The notes beneath the pieces are model-generated. The model saw only the letters and a program-made list of their open reading frames with translations, made no database searches and was not told the DNA's origin. The position numbers and the translations under genes are program-made. A DNA stretch of 64,000 bases from Nitratireductor mangrovi (lineage in GTDB: Bacteria; Pseudomonadota; Alphaproteobacteria; Rhizobiales; Rhizobiaceae): positions 4,696,001 through 4,760,000 of the forward strand of contig NZ_CP042301.2 of the NCBI RefSeq assembly GCF_007922615.2, read 5' to 3'. Numbering within the stretch: position 1 is the stretch's first letter; each line of letters begins with the position of its first letter. This document shows, piece after piece, positions 9,095 through 18,015 of this stretch.

Positions 9095-11958
9095 TTTGCG
9101 CCATCCTCAACTTCGCCGTCCGAGACGATCACCGTGACGCTGTCGTCGGCTGACAGGGGCGTGTCGCCGTCATCGGTCACGGTGAGCCGCACGGTGAACG
9201 TGCCACTGTCGTGGAAGGCGTGTTGCGGCCGGGCTTCGGAGGAGCGGCCGCCATCGCCAAAATCCCAGGCATAGTCGAGGATGTTGCCGTCCGGATCGGC
9301 AGAAGCCGAGCCGTCGAAGCGCAGGATTTCGCCCCGCGTCGCCGTCATCGACTGGCCGGCATCCGCGACCGGCGGTTGGTTGGGGCGGGGCCTGACCGTG
9401 ATCTCGACGCTGTCTTGGGCCGACAGCGGCTCGACGGGACCGTCGTCGGCTACGGTCAACGATACCCGGTAGGTGCCGGGAAACTGGTAGACGTGGCGCG
9501 CCTTGATTCCTGAGGATCGGTTGCCGTCACCCAGATCCCAAGTGTAGCCGAGAATGCTGCCGCCGGGATCGCTGGAGCGCGCCGCGTCGAAGACCACCTC
9601 GTCGCCGGCGATGACCTCGGCTGGCGCTTCGATGGTGGCGGTGGGCCCCTGATTGGGTTTGTCGGCGACAATCACCGCGAAGTCGAAGGAAACCGTTTGC
9701 GGCTCCGGCAGGCCATTGTCGGCGAGCGTCAGACGTCCCTGGTAGGTGCCGGGAGCGGCGTAGAGATGCTCGACTACCGGGCCCATGCCCGTCGTGCCGT
9801 CGCCGAAATCCCAAGCGTAAAGTACGACCGAACCATCACGGTCACTGGCCGCGCTGGCGTCGAGCCGTAGCGGCCGGAACGTGTTGACGGAGAACTCGGC
9901 CGGAAAGGTCGCCACGGGCTGCCGGTTCTCGGCGGGAATGACGGTGATGATCGCCGAATCGACGGACTGTCCGTTGGCGCTGGCGCTGTCGTCGTCGACG
10001 GACAGGCTGACCGCGTAGATACCCGGCTCCCAGTAGGTGTGCTCGACCACCGGCAGGTCGGACCCGGTCCCGTCGCCGAAATCCCAGCTATAGTGCAGAA
10101 TCTCGCCGTCTTCGTCGATGGAGCCGGTGCCGTCGAACCGTAGTGGCGCACCGGCCTCTACAGTCCGATCGCCGCCGACGTTGGCAACCGGTCTCTGGTT
10201 CGGGGCGTCCTCGACGGTGACGAAGATCGTATCGATGCCCTTGCCGCTCTCGAAAGCCGAGTCGTCGAGGACTGTCAGGCGGACCGTGTAGGTGCCGGGA
10301 TAGTGGTAGGCATGGTCGATCACGGGCGCGGCCGAGTTGGTGCCATCGCCGAAATCCCACAGATAGGAGACGATCGTCCCGTCGGGATCATGCGACAGCC
10401 GGGCATCGAATGCGTGGATTTCTCCGGTCGTTATGCGCCGGTTCCGTCCAGCATTTGCGACTGGAGGTGCGTTGACGTTGATTTCGGCGGTTTTGGTGTC
10501 GGTGTTGCAAGGGTGGCCGGCGGCGTCGGTGACGGTGAGTGTGACGGTATAGGTGCCGTGCTTGCGGTAGGTGTGGCTCGGCATTCCGAAACCGGCCTCG
10601 CCGGCGGCCTGTTCGATGACGGTACCGTCGCCCATGTCGAAGCGGTAGTGCGCGATGCGGTTGCCGTTGGGCAGCGCCGGACTGGTCGAGCCGGTGGCGT
10701 CGAGCGTGAAGGCGGCGCCTTCGGCCACCAGCGCCGGCGCCTCGAGCGCGGCCACCGGCTTCGGCTTGACGAAGAAGGAGAATTCGCTCGCACGGCCATT
10801 GCCGACCAGTCCGGACGCGTCGAACACCTCCAGCCGGCCCTGCTTGACGCCGTCGCTGTCGAAGTCGGCGGTGACGGTCGCGCCCTCCAGCCAGTCGCCG
10901 TCAGCGCCCAGCCGCCAGCGGAAGGAGAGGTCGCCGCCGTCCGGGTCGGTCGAGCCCGATGCATCGAAGCCGGTCTGCCGGCAGGCAAGCGGGGTGATCG
11001 ACAGCGCGGTCTCGGGTCGCCGGTTGGGCGGGAAGGCGCGGATCGGCAGGGTGATCGCCACCGGCTGCCCGGCGGGATCGGCGCCATTGTCGGCAATGCC
11101 GGCAAACAGCGTCAGGTCGTTGGGGATCTCGCTGCCATTGGCCGCCGTCAGCGAGGCGATGCCGCCGGCCTCGCCCGGTTCGAGTGCGATCGTCTCGCGC
11201 TTCCATTCGCTCTTGCCCGACGCCGCAATCGCCTGCGAGCGGAAGCGGCCGGCAAAGGCGAGCCTGCCGCCGGCGGCATCGAAGTTCTCCACCGCCAGGC
11301 TCGACGCGCCCTCGGGCAGTTCCAGTCGAAGCTCGGCCATCTCGCGCCCGCGCGGCACCTGGAAGGTCGGCATGTAGGTGTAAAGCGACAGCCCGTCCGG
11401 GGCGCGGTTGGAGCCGTCCTCGCTGCTGACGGCGATGTCGAAGACGTTGCCGTCATTGCCGGCAAGGCCCTCGACCGCGACGATGAAGCCGCGGCGGCCG
11501 CCGGCTTCCTCCGAGCCGCTTTCGGCATCGGCGGCAAACAGCGTCAGCCAGCGGTCGTCGGCCTCCTTGTCGGCGCCGAACTCCATTGCGCCCAGCGCCT
11601 CGCCGATGACCGTCTCCTGCACCACGCCGTCATCGTCGCGCCAAAGCCGCGTCTGCGCGCCGTCGCCATAAAGGCTGAAGCGCACGTTCGTGCCGGCGCT
11701 GCCCTGCATCTCGTCATGCGCGCCGCCGGTGTCGGCGTCGAACACCCGCACATAGACCCGACCCGCATCCGCCGGCACCGAAAACCGCAACAGCTGCGAA
11801 AAGTCGTGGTCGCCCTCCTGACGAACCGCATCACTGCCAAACGTCACAAGATAAGGATGGGCGTTACCCATCTCTTGCGCACCGGCGGTCGTCGTGACGG
11901 CGCCGGCGAGCAGCAGCGCGGCCCTGTACATGTCGCGTTTTCGGAAACTGCCGGTCAC
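9091..11958 (-). CDS. PKD-repeat exported protein (955 aa), paralogue of the giant one
   Basis: A short basic start and hydrophobic segment ending near TTAGAQ look like a cleavable signal peptide. Residues about 32-502 form a block that matches the giant protein without gaps: an uncharacterised beta-rich N-terminal region plus two divergent PKD-like units. Five clear PKD repeats with WDFGDG or WDLGDG cores follow to the C-terminus. The start overlaps the stop of the FecR/LysM gene by 4 bases and its stop overlaps the next start by 4 bases. All three proteins are therefore probably made together and may assemble on the surface. No enzymatic motif is seen. Confidence 0.92.
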   Translation of the reverse strand: MTGSFRKRDMYRAALLLAGAVTTTAGAQEMGNAHPYLVTFGSDAVRQEGDHDFSQLLRFSVPADAGRVYVRVFDADTGGAHDEMQGSAGTNVRFSLYGDGAQTRLWRDDDGVVQETVIGEALGAMEFGADKEADDRWLTLFAADAESGSEEAGGRRGFIVAVEGLAGNDGNVFDIAVSSEDGSNRAPDGLSLYTYMPTFQVPRGREMAELRLELPEGASSLAVENFDAAGGRLAFAGRFRSQAIAASGKSEWKRETIALEPGEAGGIASLTAANGSEIPNDLTLFAGIADNGADPAGQPVAITLPIRAFPPNRRPETALSITPLACRQTGFDASGSTDPDGGDLSFRWRLGADGDWLEGATVTADFDSDGVKQGRLEVFDASGLVGNGRASEFSFFVKPKPVAALEAPALVAEGAAFTLDATGSTSPALPNGNRIAHYRFDMGDGTVIEQAAGEAGFGMPSHTYRKHGTYTVTLTVTDAAGHPCNTDTKTAEINVNAPPVANAGRNRRITTGEIHAFDARLSHDPDGTIVSYLWDFGDGTNSAAPVIDHAYHYPGTYTVRLTVLDDSAFESGKGIDTIFVTVEDAPNQRPVANVGGDRTVEAGAPLRFDGTGSIDEDGEILHYSWDFGDGTGSDLPVVEHTYWEPGIYAVSLSVDDDSASANGQSVDSAIITVIPAENRQPVATFPAEFSVNTFRPLRLDASAASDRDGSVVLYAWDFGDGTTGMGPVVEHLYAAPGTYQGRLTLADNGLPEPQTVSFDFAVIVADKPNQGPTATIEAPAEVIAGDEVVFDAARSSDPGGSILGYTWDLGDGNRSSGIKARHVYQFPGTYRVSLTVADDGPVEPLSAQDSVEITVRPRPNQPPVADAGQSMTATRGEILRFDGSASADPDGNILDYAWDFGDGGRSSEARPQHAFHDSGTFTVRLTVTDDGDTPLSADDSVTVIVSDGEVEDGAK

Positions 11959-14414
11959 AGCGAGAACTCCAGGCTGTTCGTGTTGCCGGCGACGTCTGCC
12001 AACTCGACCTCAAGCTTGACGTCGCCCTCGCTCCCACCGGAGGGGAGTTCAACGGAGCCGAGATAGGATTTGCGAGCCCTGTTATAGCGCAACACCCCCT
12101 CGCGCGCGCCGGAAGGCCCGCTGAGCCTGACCCTGGCGGTCTTTGCGAGGCCGGTGCCGTCGCGAGCCTCGATACGCATCGTGACCACCTGTCCCGTCCC
12201 GCGCTGTTCCACCGCGATCTCGTTGGCGGTCATTTCCGGGCTGAGCGAGTCACGGATCACCCGTCGTTTTTCGATGCTGACCAAGCCAACCGGATTGGTC
12301 GCCACGATCTCGATCTGGTTGGGGCCTTCGGCAAGTTCGATCGTAAAGCCGATTCCGGACACATCGGGCGTTCCGGGTTTGCCATTGACGCTGTAGCGTG
12401 TCCCGGCCTCTGCCGCGATCGCCAGGTTGAGCACAGGCTCGGCTGTCACCGCGGGCACAGGCCGGTCGAGGGCGATCACCGGCGGGCGATGGCGGATGCC
12501 GGCGTTGATGGCCTCCTCATATGCGTAGCCGGATGCCGTGGTGACGCTCAGCGCAAGTTCCTCGTCTGGCGAGAGCAGCGGGACGTTGAGCGCGAAGCGG
12601 CCTTCAGCGTCTGAATAGGTTTCCGAACGCAAGGTGCCGGCGATGTCGCGCACGGTGATGCGAGCCTGGCTGGCGGCTGTTCCCGACAGTGTGAGCTGGT
12701 CCGTCGCGGTCAGGAACCGGCCGCTCTCGTCGCGCGGCAGGCTTTCGTCATAGGCGATCTCGCGCCGCGCATCGGCCATGTAGGCGAAGGCGACGGTGCG
12801 GACCGTCTCGTTGCCGGCCACATCGCGCGCGGTCACGCTGATCTCGTTGACGCCCTCCTCGGCAGTGACGGTGAAGAAATAGCGCCCGTCTCGGTCGACA
12901 TCTGCGGCAGCATTGCCGACGAACACCGCCGCTCCAGCCTCCGTTTCGCCGGAAATCGTCACCTGAGCCTCGCGCAGAACGGCGCCGCCTTGCGGTGTCC
13001 TGATGCGCAGGAAGGGCGGCAGGTCGTCGGTGCGCACCTCGAACTTGCGCGCGATGCTCATGGGGCCACGCAGACCAACCGCGTCGAGCGCCGCCACGCG
13101 CCAGAAGTAGGTGCCCGGCGGCAGGTCGAGATCATCGAGGCTGGTGCCGGAAATGCCGGTACGGCTGTCAGCCATGCGGTCGAAGCGGGGATCGTGGGCA
13201 AGCTCGAGCCAATAGGCCGACGCGTCGATGGCGAGCCAGGATAGACGGACATTACCGGTGAACAGGACGTCGCCATCCTGGGGCTGATCGAGCGTTACGC
13301 GGTCGATGACGGCGATCTTCCGGTCAGGACGTTGGCCGGTGCCGACGACCGCGCCCTCGTTGCGGCCGAGCACAAGCGTCTCGTCACCGGCGATGATCGC
13401 GACCGGCTTCACATCATAGTTGGAGAACTTCGCGCCGCTTTCGTCCTGGCTGACCCAGAAACTGCCGGAATCGATCTTGGCCTCGACATTGGGCAGGTTG
13501 ACTTCGAGCCGGTTGCGGTTGCTCTCGGTGGCGAGCAGGGCATAGAAATCGCCCTCGACGAGGCTGATCTGCGCTTCCTCGCGGCGCTTGAGCGGATCGA
13601 CGCGCATCCGCTGGATCACGGCCTGCGAATTGGCATTGAGCCGTAGCCGGCTTGCATCGCGGAACACCACCTGCGCGGTCGAACTCGACAGCGTGCGCAG
13701 TTTTTCCTGCTCGTTGAGGATCGCATTGAGTTCGCGTTCGCTCCAGCTGTTCTCGCTGGTTTTCTGTCCCTCCACCCAGCCTTGGCGGTCGCTCAGCCGC
13801 GCCTCGGCCTCCACGTCGCGTCGCTGCTCGCTGGTGGTCCGCGCCGCCTCGGCGCGATTGATCGACTTCGACGAGAGCGCGATGCTTTCGTGGTAGATGC
13901 CGTCGCGGTTCTCCAGAACCGCCTGATCGCGGAACTCGATCGCATTCCGGATCAGGATCGGCGCGAAGAGTTGCGCACCGGCCTCGTTAGCCTTCTGGAT
14001 TTCGCCCAGCGAAGCCTCCAGCGCGGAAGCCGCCAGTTCAACCTGGGAACCGGGGAGGCGGAGCTCCTGGCCGAGAGCGATAGTGGCGATGTCGTCGATG
14101 CCGTTGAGCCGCAGGATGATCGGCCAGAGGTCCGGGTCGTCGAGATGTTGCGCTGCCAGGCTGCGCAAGCTCATTCCGGCTTCGAACCGGACGGTCACGA
14201 AACCTTCGTCCGCAGCCGGCGGGACGGGAATATCGACGATGGCTTGTGCCTGTAGCGGCGCGCACAACGCACCCGAAACGGCGACACACGCCACCAGGCG
14301 CGACAGAACGCTGGCGCACCGCAGACCCGTGCGACGATCTCTCTCAGGAGCGTCGCCGATTTTCAGGACCGGCGTAGTAATCAATCCCACCCACGCAACG
14401 CGCCGACACCACAA
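11955..14414 (-). CDS. Exported LysM-FecR-Ig-like protein
   Basis: About 800 residues. After a signal peptide ending APLQAQA comes a LysM-like module (about 70-125: GMSLRSLAAQHL, WPIILRLNG, GQELRLPG), expected to bind peptidoglycan. Then follow a charged, probably helical linker, a FecR domain (about 240-345: VVFRDASRLRLNANS, LVEGDFYALLA, SGSFWVS), an FnIII-like unit with GTYFWRVAALD, and several Ig-like repeats. FecR domains without a sigma-factor or TonB partner are common in surface-structure loci. The start is uncertain: TTG 14414 is the longest, with GTG 14390 and TTG 14384 as alternatives, and none has a strong ribosome site. It is the first gene of the operon. Confidence 0.88.
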   Translation of the reverse strand: MWCRRVAWVGLITTPVLKIGDAPERDRRTGLRCASVLSRLVACVAVSGALCAPLQAQAIVDIPVPPAADEGFVTVRFEAGMSLRSLAAQHLDDPDLWPIILRLNGIDDIATIALGQELRLPGSQVELAASALEASLGEIQKANEAGAQLFAPILIRNAIEFRDQAVLENRDGIYHESIALSSKSINRAEAARTTSEQRRDVEAEARLSDRQGWVEGQKTSENSWSERELNAILNEQEKLRTLSSSTAQVVFRDASRLRLNANSQAVIQRMRVDPLKRREEAQISLVEGDFYALLATESNRNRLEVNLPNVEAKIDSGSFWVSQDESGAKFSNYDVKPVAIIAGDETLVLGRNEGAVVGTGQRPDRKIAVIDRVTLDQPQDGDVLFTGNVRLSWLAIDASAYWLELAHDPRFDRMADSRTGISGTSLDDLDLPPGTYFWRVAALDAVGLRGPMSIARKFEVRTDDLPPFLRIRTPQGGAVLREAQVTISGETEAGAAVFVGNAAADVDRDGRYFFTVTAEEGVNEISVTARDVAGNETVRTVAFAYMADARREIAYDESLPRDESGRFLTATDQLTLSGTAASQARITVRDIAGTLRSETYSDAEGRFALNVPLLSPDEELALSVTTASGYAYEEAINAGIRHRPPVIALDRPVPAVTAEPVLNLAIAAEAGTRYSVNGKPGTPDVSGIGFTIELAEGPNQIEIVATNPVGLVSIEKRRVIRDSLSPEMTANEIAVEQRGTGQVVTMRIEARDGTGLAKTARVRLSGPSGAREGVLRYNRARKSYLGSVELPSGGSEGDVKLEVELADVAGNTNSLEFSL

Positions 14415-14437
14415 ACCAGTATTCAGTCAACCGAATG

Positions 14438-14466
14438 TTAACCATATTGGCAACCCTTCGCCAATA
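14438..14466. promoter_or_regulatory. 22-bp inverted repeat with CtrA-like half-site upstream of the fecR operon
   Basis: TATTGGC, 8 bases, then GCCAATA is a perfect inverted repeat at 14445-14466. It is joined to TTAACCAT at 14438-14445, which equals the known half-site of the alphaproteobacterial cell-cycle regulator CtrA. The element lies 24-52 bases before the longest possible start of the LysM-FecR gene, within the divergent gap to the oxidoreductase gene. A dimeric regulator could bind here, but no regulator gene is adjacent. The repeat is seen; its function is inferred. Confidence 0.5.
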
Positions 14467-14500
14467 GAATCAGCTATTTGACGATCTTCTCTTCCATTCT

Positions 14501-14525
14501 GTGCCAAGTTGGCACGGATTTGGCG
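14501..14525 (+). promoter_or_regulatory. Sigma-54-like promoter overlapping a 15-bp palindrome
   Basis: TGGCACG, 4 bases, TGGC at 14510-14524 keeps the GG and GC doublets of a -24/-12 promoter at the correct spacing; the second T of the TTGC box is G here. Its left part is half of the palindrome GTGCCAA-G-TTGGCAC (14501-14515). The element reads toward the flavin-dependent oxidoreductase gene starting at 14675. No enhancer-binding activator is visible nearby, so this is only a candidate. Confidence 0.35.
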
Positions 14526-14674
14526 CGTTTGACTGCAGGACGCTGGCCGATGCAATTTTCGGGTGTGGAAAGAGCCGGTGGCCGCGTCGAAGACGGAGAT
14601 GGACTGTTCACCGCAACGATCTGGAGCAGCGGTCGCCGCGCACGTATCTACGGGGTCGCGCAGGAGGCAGGCGA

Positions 14675-15736
14675 ATGGAGTTGGGGCTTTACACCTTTGG
14701 CGACGCCGGCCTCGATCCGGTCTCCGGCAGGCGTACCGATCCTGCCGAGCGCATTCGGAACCTGATTGAGGAGATCGAGCTTGCCGACCAGCTTGGCCTC
14801 GACGTCTTCGGACTTGGTGAACATCATCGGCCGGAGTACGTGGCCTCGGCTCCGGCGATCATATTGGCCGCGGCCGCGGCTCGAACCACGAACATCCGCC
14901 TCACCAGCGCGGTATCGGTCCTTTCCTCTGACGACCCGATCCGTGTTTTCCAGCAGTTCGCATCCCTCGACCTGATTTCTGGCGGCCGGGCCGAGATCAT
15001 GGCGGGGCGCGGTTCCTTCATCGAGTCGTTCCCCCTGTTCGGATACGACCTCAACGATTACGACACATTGTTCGCGGAGAAGCTCGCCTTGCTCCTGCAA
15101 CTGCGGGAGGACGAGAAGATCAACTGGCCCGGTAGCAAGCATACGCCACCAATCGACGGGCGCGGCGTTTATCCGCGCCCGCTCCAGGATCCGCTGCCGG
15201 TCTGGATCGCGGTCGGCGGCACGCCCAATTCGGTCGCACGGGCCGGCATGCTGGGGCTGCCATTGGCTCTCGCCATCATCGGCGGCGAGCCGCACCGTTT
15301 CGCGCCACTCTTCGAGCTCTACCGACGGGCGGCAACGCAGTCCGGTCATGACGCGAACCAACTGCCGACCAGCATCAACGTGCATGGCTTCGTCGCCGAA
15401 ACGAGCGAGGAGGCTGCCGACACCTTCTATCCACCGGTGACCGAGGTCATGAACCGCATCGGGCGCGAGCGCGGCTGGTCACCGGGCGGCCGGGCCGAGT
15501 TTGATGCCTCGCGCGGGCCGCGTGGCGCGCTCTTCGTCGGCAGCCCCGCCGAGGTGACCGACAAGATCCTCGCCAATCATGAGGTCTTCGGCTTCACCCG
15601 CTTTCTGATCCAGATGGCGATCGGCGTCATGCCGCATGCGAAGCTGATGAAGGCGATCGAACTGTTTGGGACACGAGTTGCCCCGGAGGTGCGCAAGGCG
15701 GCGGCGGCCAAGGTGCCGAAGGATGGCGCGGTGTAG
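14675..15736 (+). CDS. LLM-class flavin-dependent oxidoreductase
   Basis: This encodes 353 residues of the bacterial luciferase-like monooxygenase superfamily, which use reduced flavin. Visible marks are [10 protein letters not shown] at the start, [56 protein letters not shown] and [17 protein letters not shown] 7 bases before ATG 14675 fixes the start; in-frame codons further upstream have no such site. It stands alone, divergent from the fecR operon and convergent with the peptide transporter operon. The substrate cannot be read from sequence; the family includes alkanal, alkanesulfonate and uncharacterised oxidases. Confidence 0.92.
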   Translation: MELGLYTFGDAGLDPVSGRRTDPAERIRNLIEEIELADQLGLDVFGLGEHHRPEYVASAPAIILAAAAARTTNIRLTSAVSVLSSDDPIRVFQQFASLDLISGGRAEIMAGRGSFIESFPLFGYDLNDYDTLFAEKLALLLQLREDEKINWPGSKHTPPIDGRGVYPRPLQDPLPVWIAVGGTPNSVARAGMLGLPLALAIIGGEPHRFAPLFELYRRAATQSGHDANQLPTSINVHGFVAETSEEAADTFYPPVTEVMNRIGRERGWSPGGRAEFDASRGPRGALFVGSPAEVTDKILANHEVFGFTRFLIQMAIGVMPHAKLMKAIELFGTRVAPEVRKAAAAKVPKDGAV

Positions 15737-15907
15737 AAGGGCAGGGGAAAGATCTTCGTCTGGCTTCCGTACCCTCTCGCGCTTCCTGGCAGGTTGGGCA
15801 AAGGCGGGGGCATTTGCGGACCTTTGGCTGCTATCCGAGCGCAGGCGCTTCAGACAACAAGTCGAGTCAGATCAATTCTGGCAGCGATTTGTCCCGGCTG
15901 CGATCGG

Positions 15908-16963
15908 TCAGTCGTTTGTTCCCGCGCCTTCCGCAAACAGATGGCAACGGGCGACCGCGTTGCCCACGGCATGCGGCGGCGGAATGTCGGTAGAGCAATG
16001 CGGCATGATGAAAGGGCAGCGCGGGTGGAAATGGCAGCCCGGCGGAGGGTTGACGGGGTTCGGGATTTCGCCGGCAATGGCCTGCCGGTCCTTGCCCTCC
16101 ATCTCGATGTCCGGCACCGCGTCGAGCAGCATCTTCGTGTAGGGGTGCTTGGGCTCGGCAAAAAGCTCGCGGGCCGGCGCCTCTTCGACCAGACGTCCGA
16201 GATAAAGCACCCCCACCCTCGTTGCCACGTGACGCACGACGGCGAGGTTGTGGCTGATGAAGAGGTAAGTCAGCCCGAAACGCTCCTGCAGGTCGCGCAG
16301 GAGGTTTAGCACCTGTGCTTGCACCGACACGTCGAGCGCCGAGGTTGGTTCGTCGCAGACAATGAAGGTGGGGTCGGAGGCGAGTGCGCGCGCGATCGCA
16401 ATACGCTGGCGTTGGCCGCCTGAGAATTCGTGCGGGAATTTCTGGCCGTCGCGCGCGTCGAGGCCGACCAGGGTCAAGAGTTCGCCAACGCGCGCCGTGC
16501 GATCCTTGGCGTCGGGCAGCAGGTTGAACGCTTTGATCGGCTCTTCGATGATCGCCTGGACACGCCAACGCGGATTAAGGCTGGCGAACGGATCCTGAAA
16601 GATCATCTGAATCTTGCGTCGCATCCGGCGTTGGGCGTCGGCGCTCTGTTCGCCCCAGACATCGGTGCCGCCGATCGTCACCGAACCCGCTGACGGGGGC
16701 AGCAGTCCAACCGCCATTTTGGCGATGGTGGACTTGCCCGACCCCGATTCACCGACCAGCGCATAGGTCTCGCCGCGCCTGATGGCGAAGTCGACGCCGT
16801 CGACCGCGGTCAGCGAGACGCGGCCGCCACCTTCGATCATCCTGTTCAGCCACGGCTTTGACAGGTCGAAGACGCGCCGAAGACCGGAAACTTCGACGAG
16901 GGTTTCGCCTGACGGGCTCTTTGTAGGTGTCTGGACAGCTGTTGTTGGAGCGTGGACGCTCAT
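15908..16963 (-). CDS. Oligopeptide/dipeptide ABC transporter ATPase (OppF/DppF type)
   Basis: This 351-residue cytoplasmic ATPase has Walker [10 protein letters not shown] at 71-79, Q-loop MIFQDPFASLNPR, signature SGGQRQR and Walker B IVCDEPTSALD. The C-terminal oligopeptide-transporter extension (HPYTKMLLDAVP) ends in a cysteine cluster, GCHFHPRCP..HC..RCH, typical of OppD/DppD-type subunits. The start overlaps the stop of the companion ATPase gene by 4 bases. It is the last of five genes running permease, permease, ATPase, ATPase behind the binding protein. Confidence 0.95.
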   Translation of the reverse strand: MSVHAPTTAVQTPTKSPSGETLVEVSGLRRVFDLSKPWLNRMIEGGGRVSLTAVDGVDFAIRRGETYALVGESGSGKSTIAKMAVGLLPPSAGSVTIGGTDVWGEQSADAQRRMRRKIQMIFQDPFASLNPRWRVQAIIEEPIKAFNLLPDAKDRTARVGELLTLVGLDARDGQKFPHEFSGGQRQRIAIARALASDPTFIVCDEPTSALDVSVQAQVLNLLRDLQERFGLTYLFISHNLAVVRHVATRVGVLYLGRLVEEAPARELFAEPKHPYTKMLLDAVPDIEMEGKDRQAIAGEIPNPVNPPPGCHFHPRCPFIMPHCSTDIPPPHAVGNAVARCHLFAEGAGTND

Positions 16964-18015
16964 CCGGCGGCCTCCCGAGCCTGGTCGGGCACCACTATGC
17001 CGGCGGCGCGGGCCGCGCCGACCTTTTCGGCCGGCGCACCGAGCACGGCATCGCCATCATGCAGGAAGCAGGCCGCATCGCTCGCGCCGCCCGAATAGAT
17101 GCCCGGCCGCTCGCCGTGGCAGCGCTCGAACGAATAGGGACAGCGCGGATTGAAGGCGCAACCAGGAGGGATCGCACCAAGCCGGGGCATCGAGCCCGGG
17201 ATTTGCGCGAGCTTTTCGTCCGGATCGCCGGCCAGTGACGGGATCGCCGACATCAGTCCGTGCGTGTACGGGTGCTGGGGTTTCTTCACCACCTCGCGCA
17301 CGGGACCGATCTCGGCCAGCCTCCCCGCGTAAAGCACGCAGACTCGGTCGGCCGTCTCCGCGATGACGCCCATGTCATGGGTAATCAGCATCACGGAAGC
17401 GCCACGCTCGGCGCAGAGCCGCTTGAGGAGCGCTATGATTTGCGCCTGCACGGACACGTCGAGCGCGGTGGTAGGTTCGTCGGCGATCACCAGTTCGGGG
17501 TCGGCGCAGAGCGCCAGAGCGATGACCACCCGCTGCCGCATCCCGCCGGAGAACTGGTGTGGGTAGGACGAAAGGCGCGCGCCGGCGGCCGGGATACCGA
17601 CCTCCTCGAGCAGACCCTGTGCCTTGGCGCGGGCTGCGCGCTGCGAAATGCGCTCATGGGTGAGGATCGTTTCGGTGAGCTGGTCGCCGATCCGGTAGAG
17701 CGGGTTGAGGCTGGTCAGCGGATCCTGGAAGATCATGCCGATGCGCTGGCCGCGAATACGCCGCATCTGGTCAGGCGGCAGATTGTCGATCCGCTCGCCA
17801 CCGAGGCGGATTTCACCGGCAGCGACCCTGCCGGGCGGCTCCAGCAGGCCGATAATGGCCGAGCCGGTGATCGACTTGCCGGCACCGGACTCGCCGACCA
17901 TGCCCAACACCTCGCCGGGCGCGATGTCGAATGACAGGTCGTCAATGGCCGTCAGCACGCCGCGGCGTGTCGGGATTTCGACCCTGAGATTGCGAACGGA
18001 AAGCGTTGGTTTCAT
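16960..18015 (-). CDS. Oligopeptide/dipeptide ABC transporter ATPase (OppD/DppD type)
   Basis: This encodes 351 residues with Walker A GESGAGKS, Q-loop MIFQDPLTSLNPLYRIGDQ, signature SGGMRQR, Walker B LVIADEPTTALD and switch His in LITHDMG. The C-terminal extension carries the cysteine cluster GCAFNPRCP..RC..C. It pairs with the downstream OppF-type subunit as a heterodimeric motor. Both ends overlap their neighbours by 4 bases, which points to translational coupling within the operon that begins at 21662. Confidence 0.95.
   Translation of the reverse strand: MKPTLSVRNLRVEIPTRRGVLTAIDDLSFDIAPGEVLGMVGESGAGKSITGSAIIGLLEPPGRVAAGEIRLGGERIDNLPPDQMRRIRGQRIGMIFQDPLTSLNPLYRIGDQLTETILTHERISQRAARAKAQGLLEEVGIPAAGARLSSYPHQFSGGMRQRVVIALALCADPELVIADEPTTALDVSVQAQIIALLKRLCAERGASVMLITHDMGVIAETADRVCVLYAGRLAEIGPVREVVKKPQHPYTHGLMSAIPSLAGDPDEKLAQIPGSMPRLGAIPPGCAFNPRCPYSFERCHGERPGIYSGGASDAACFLHDGDAVLGAPAEKVGAARAAGIVVPDQAREAAG

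Noticed and set aside
7506..11863. Duplicated block as an insertion sequence
   Set aside because: No transposase, terminal inverted repeats or target duplication are seen; the block is in frame inside two related genes.
2720..11958. Possible CRISPR or noncoding satellite repeats
   Set aside because: The periodicity is protein-coding: units of about 80-90 codons with PKD motifs, unequal spacing and no short identical direct repeats with unique spacers.
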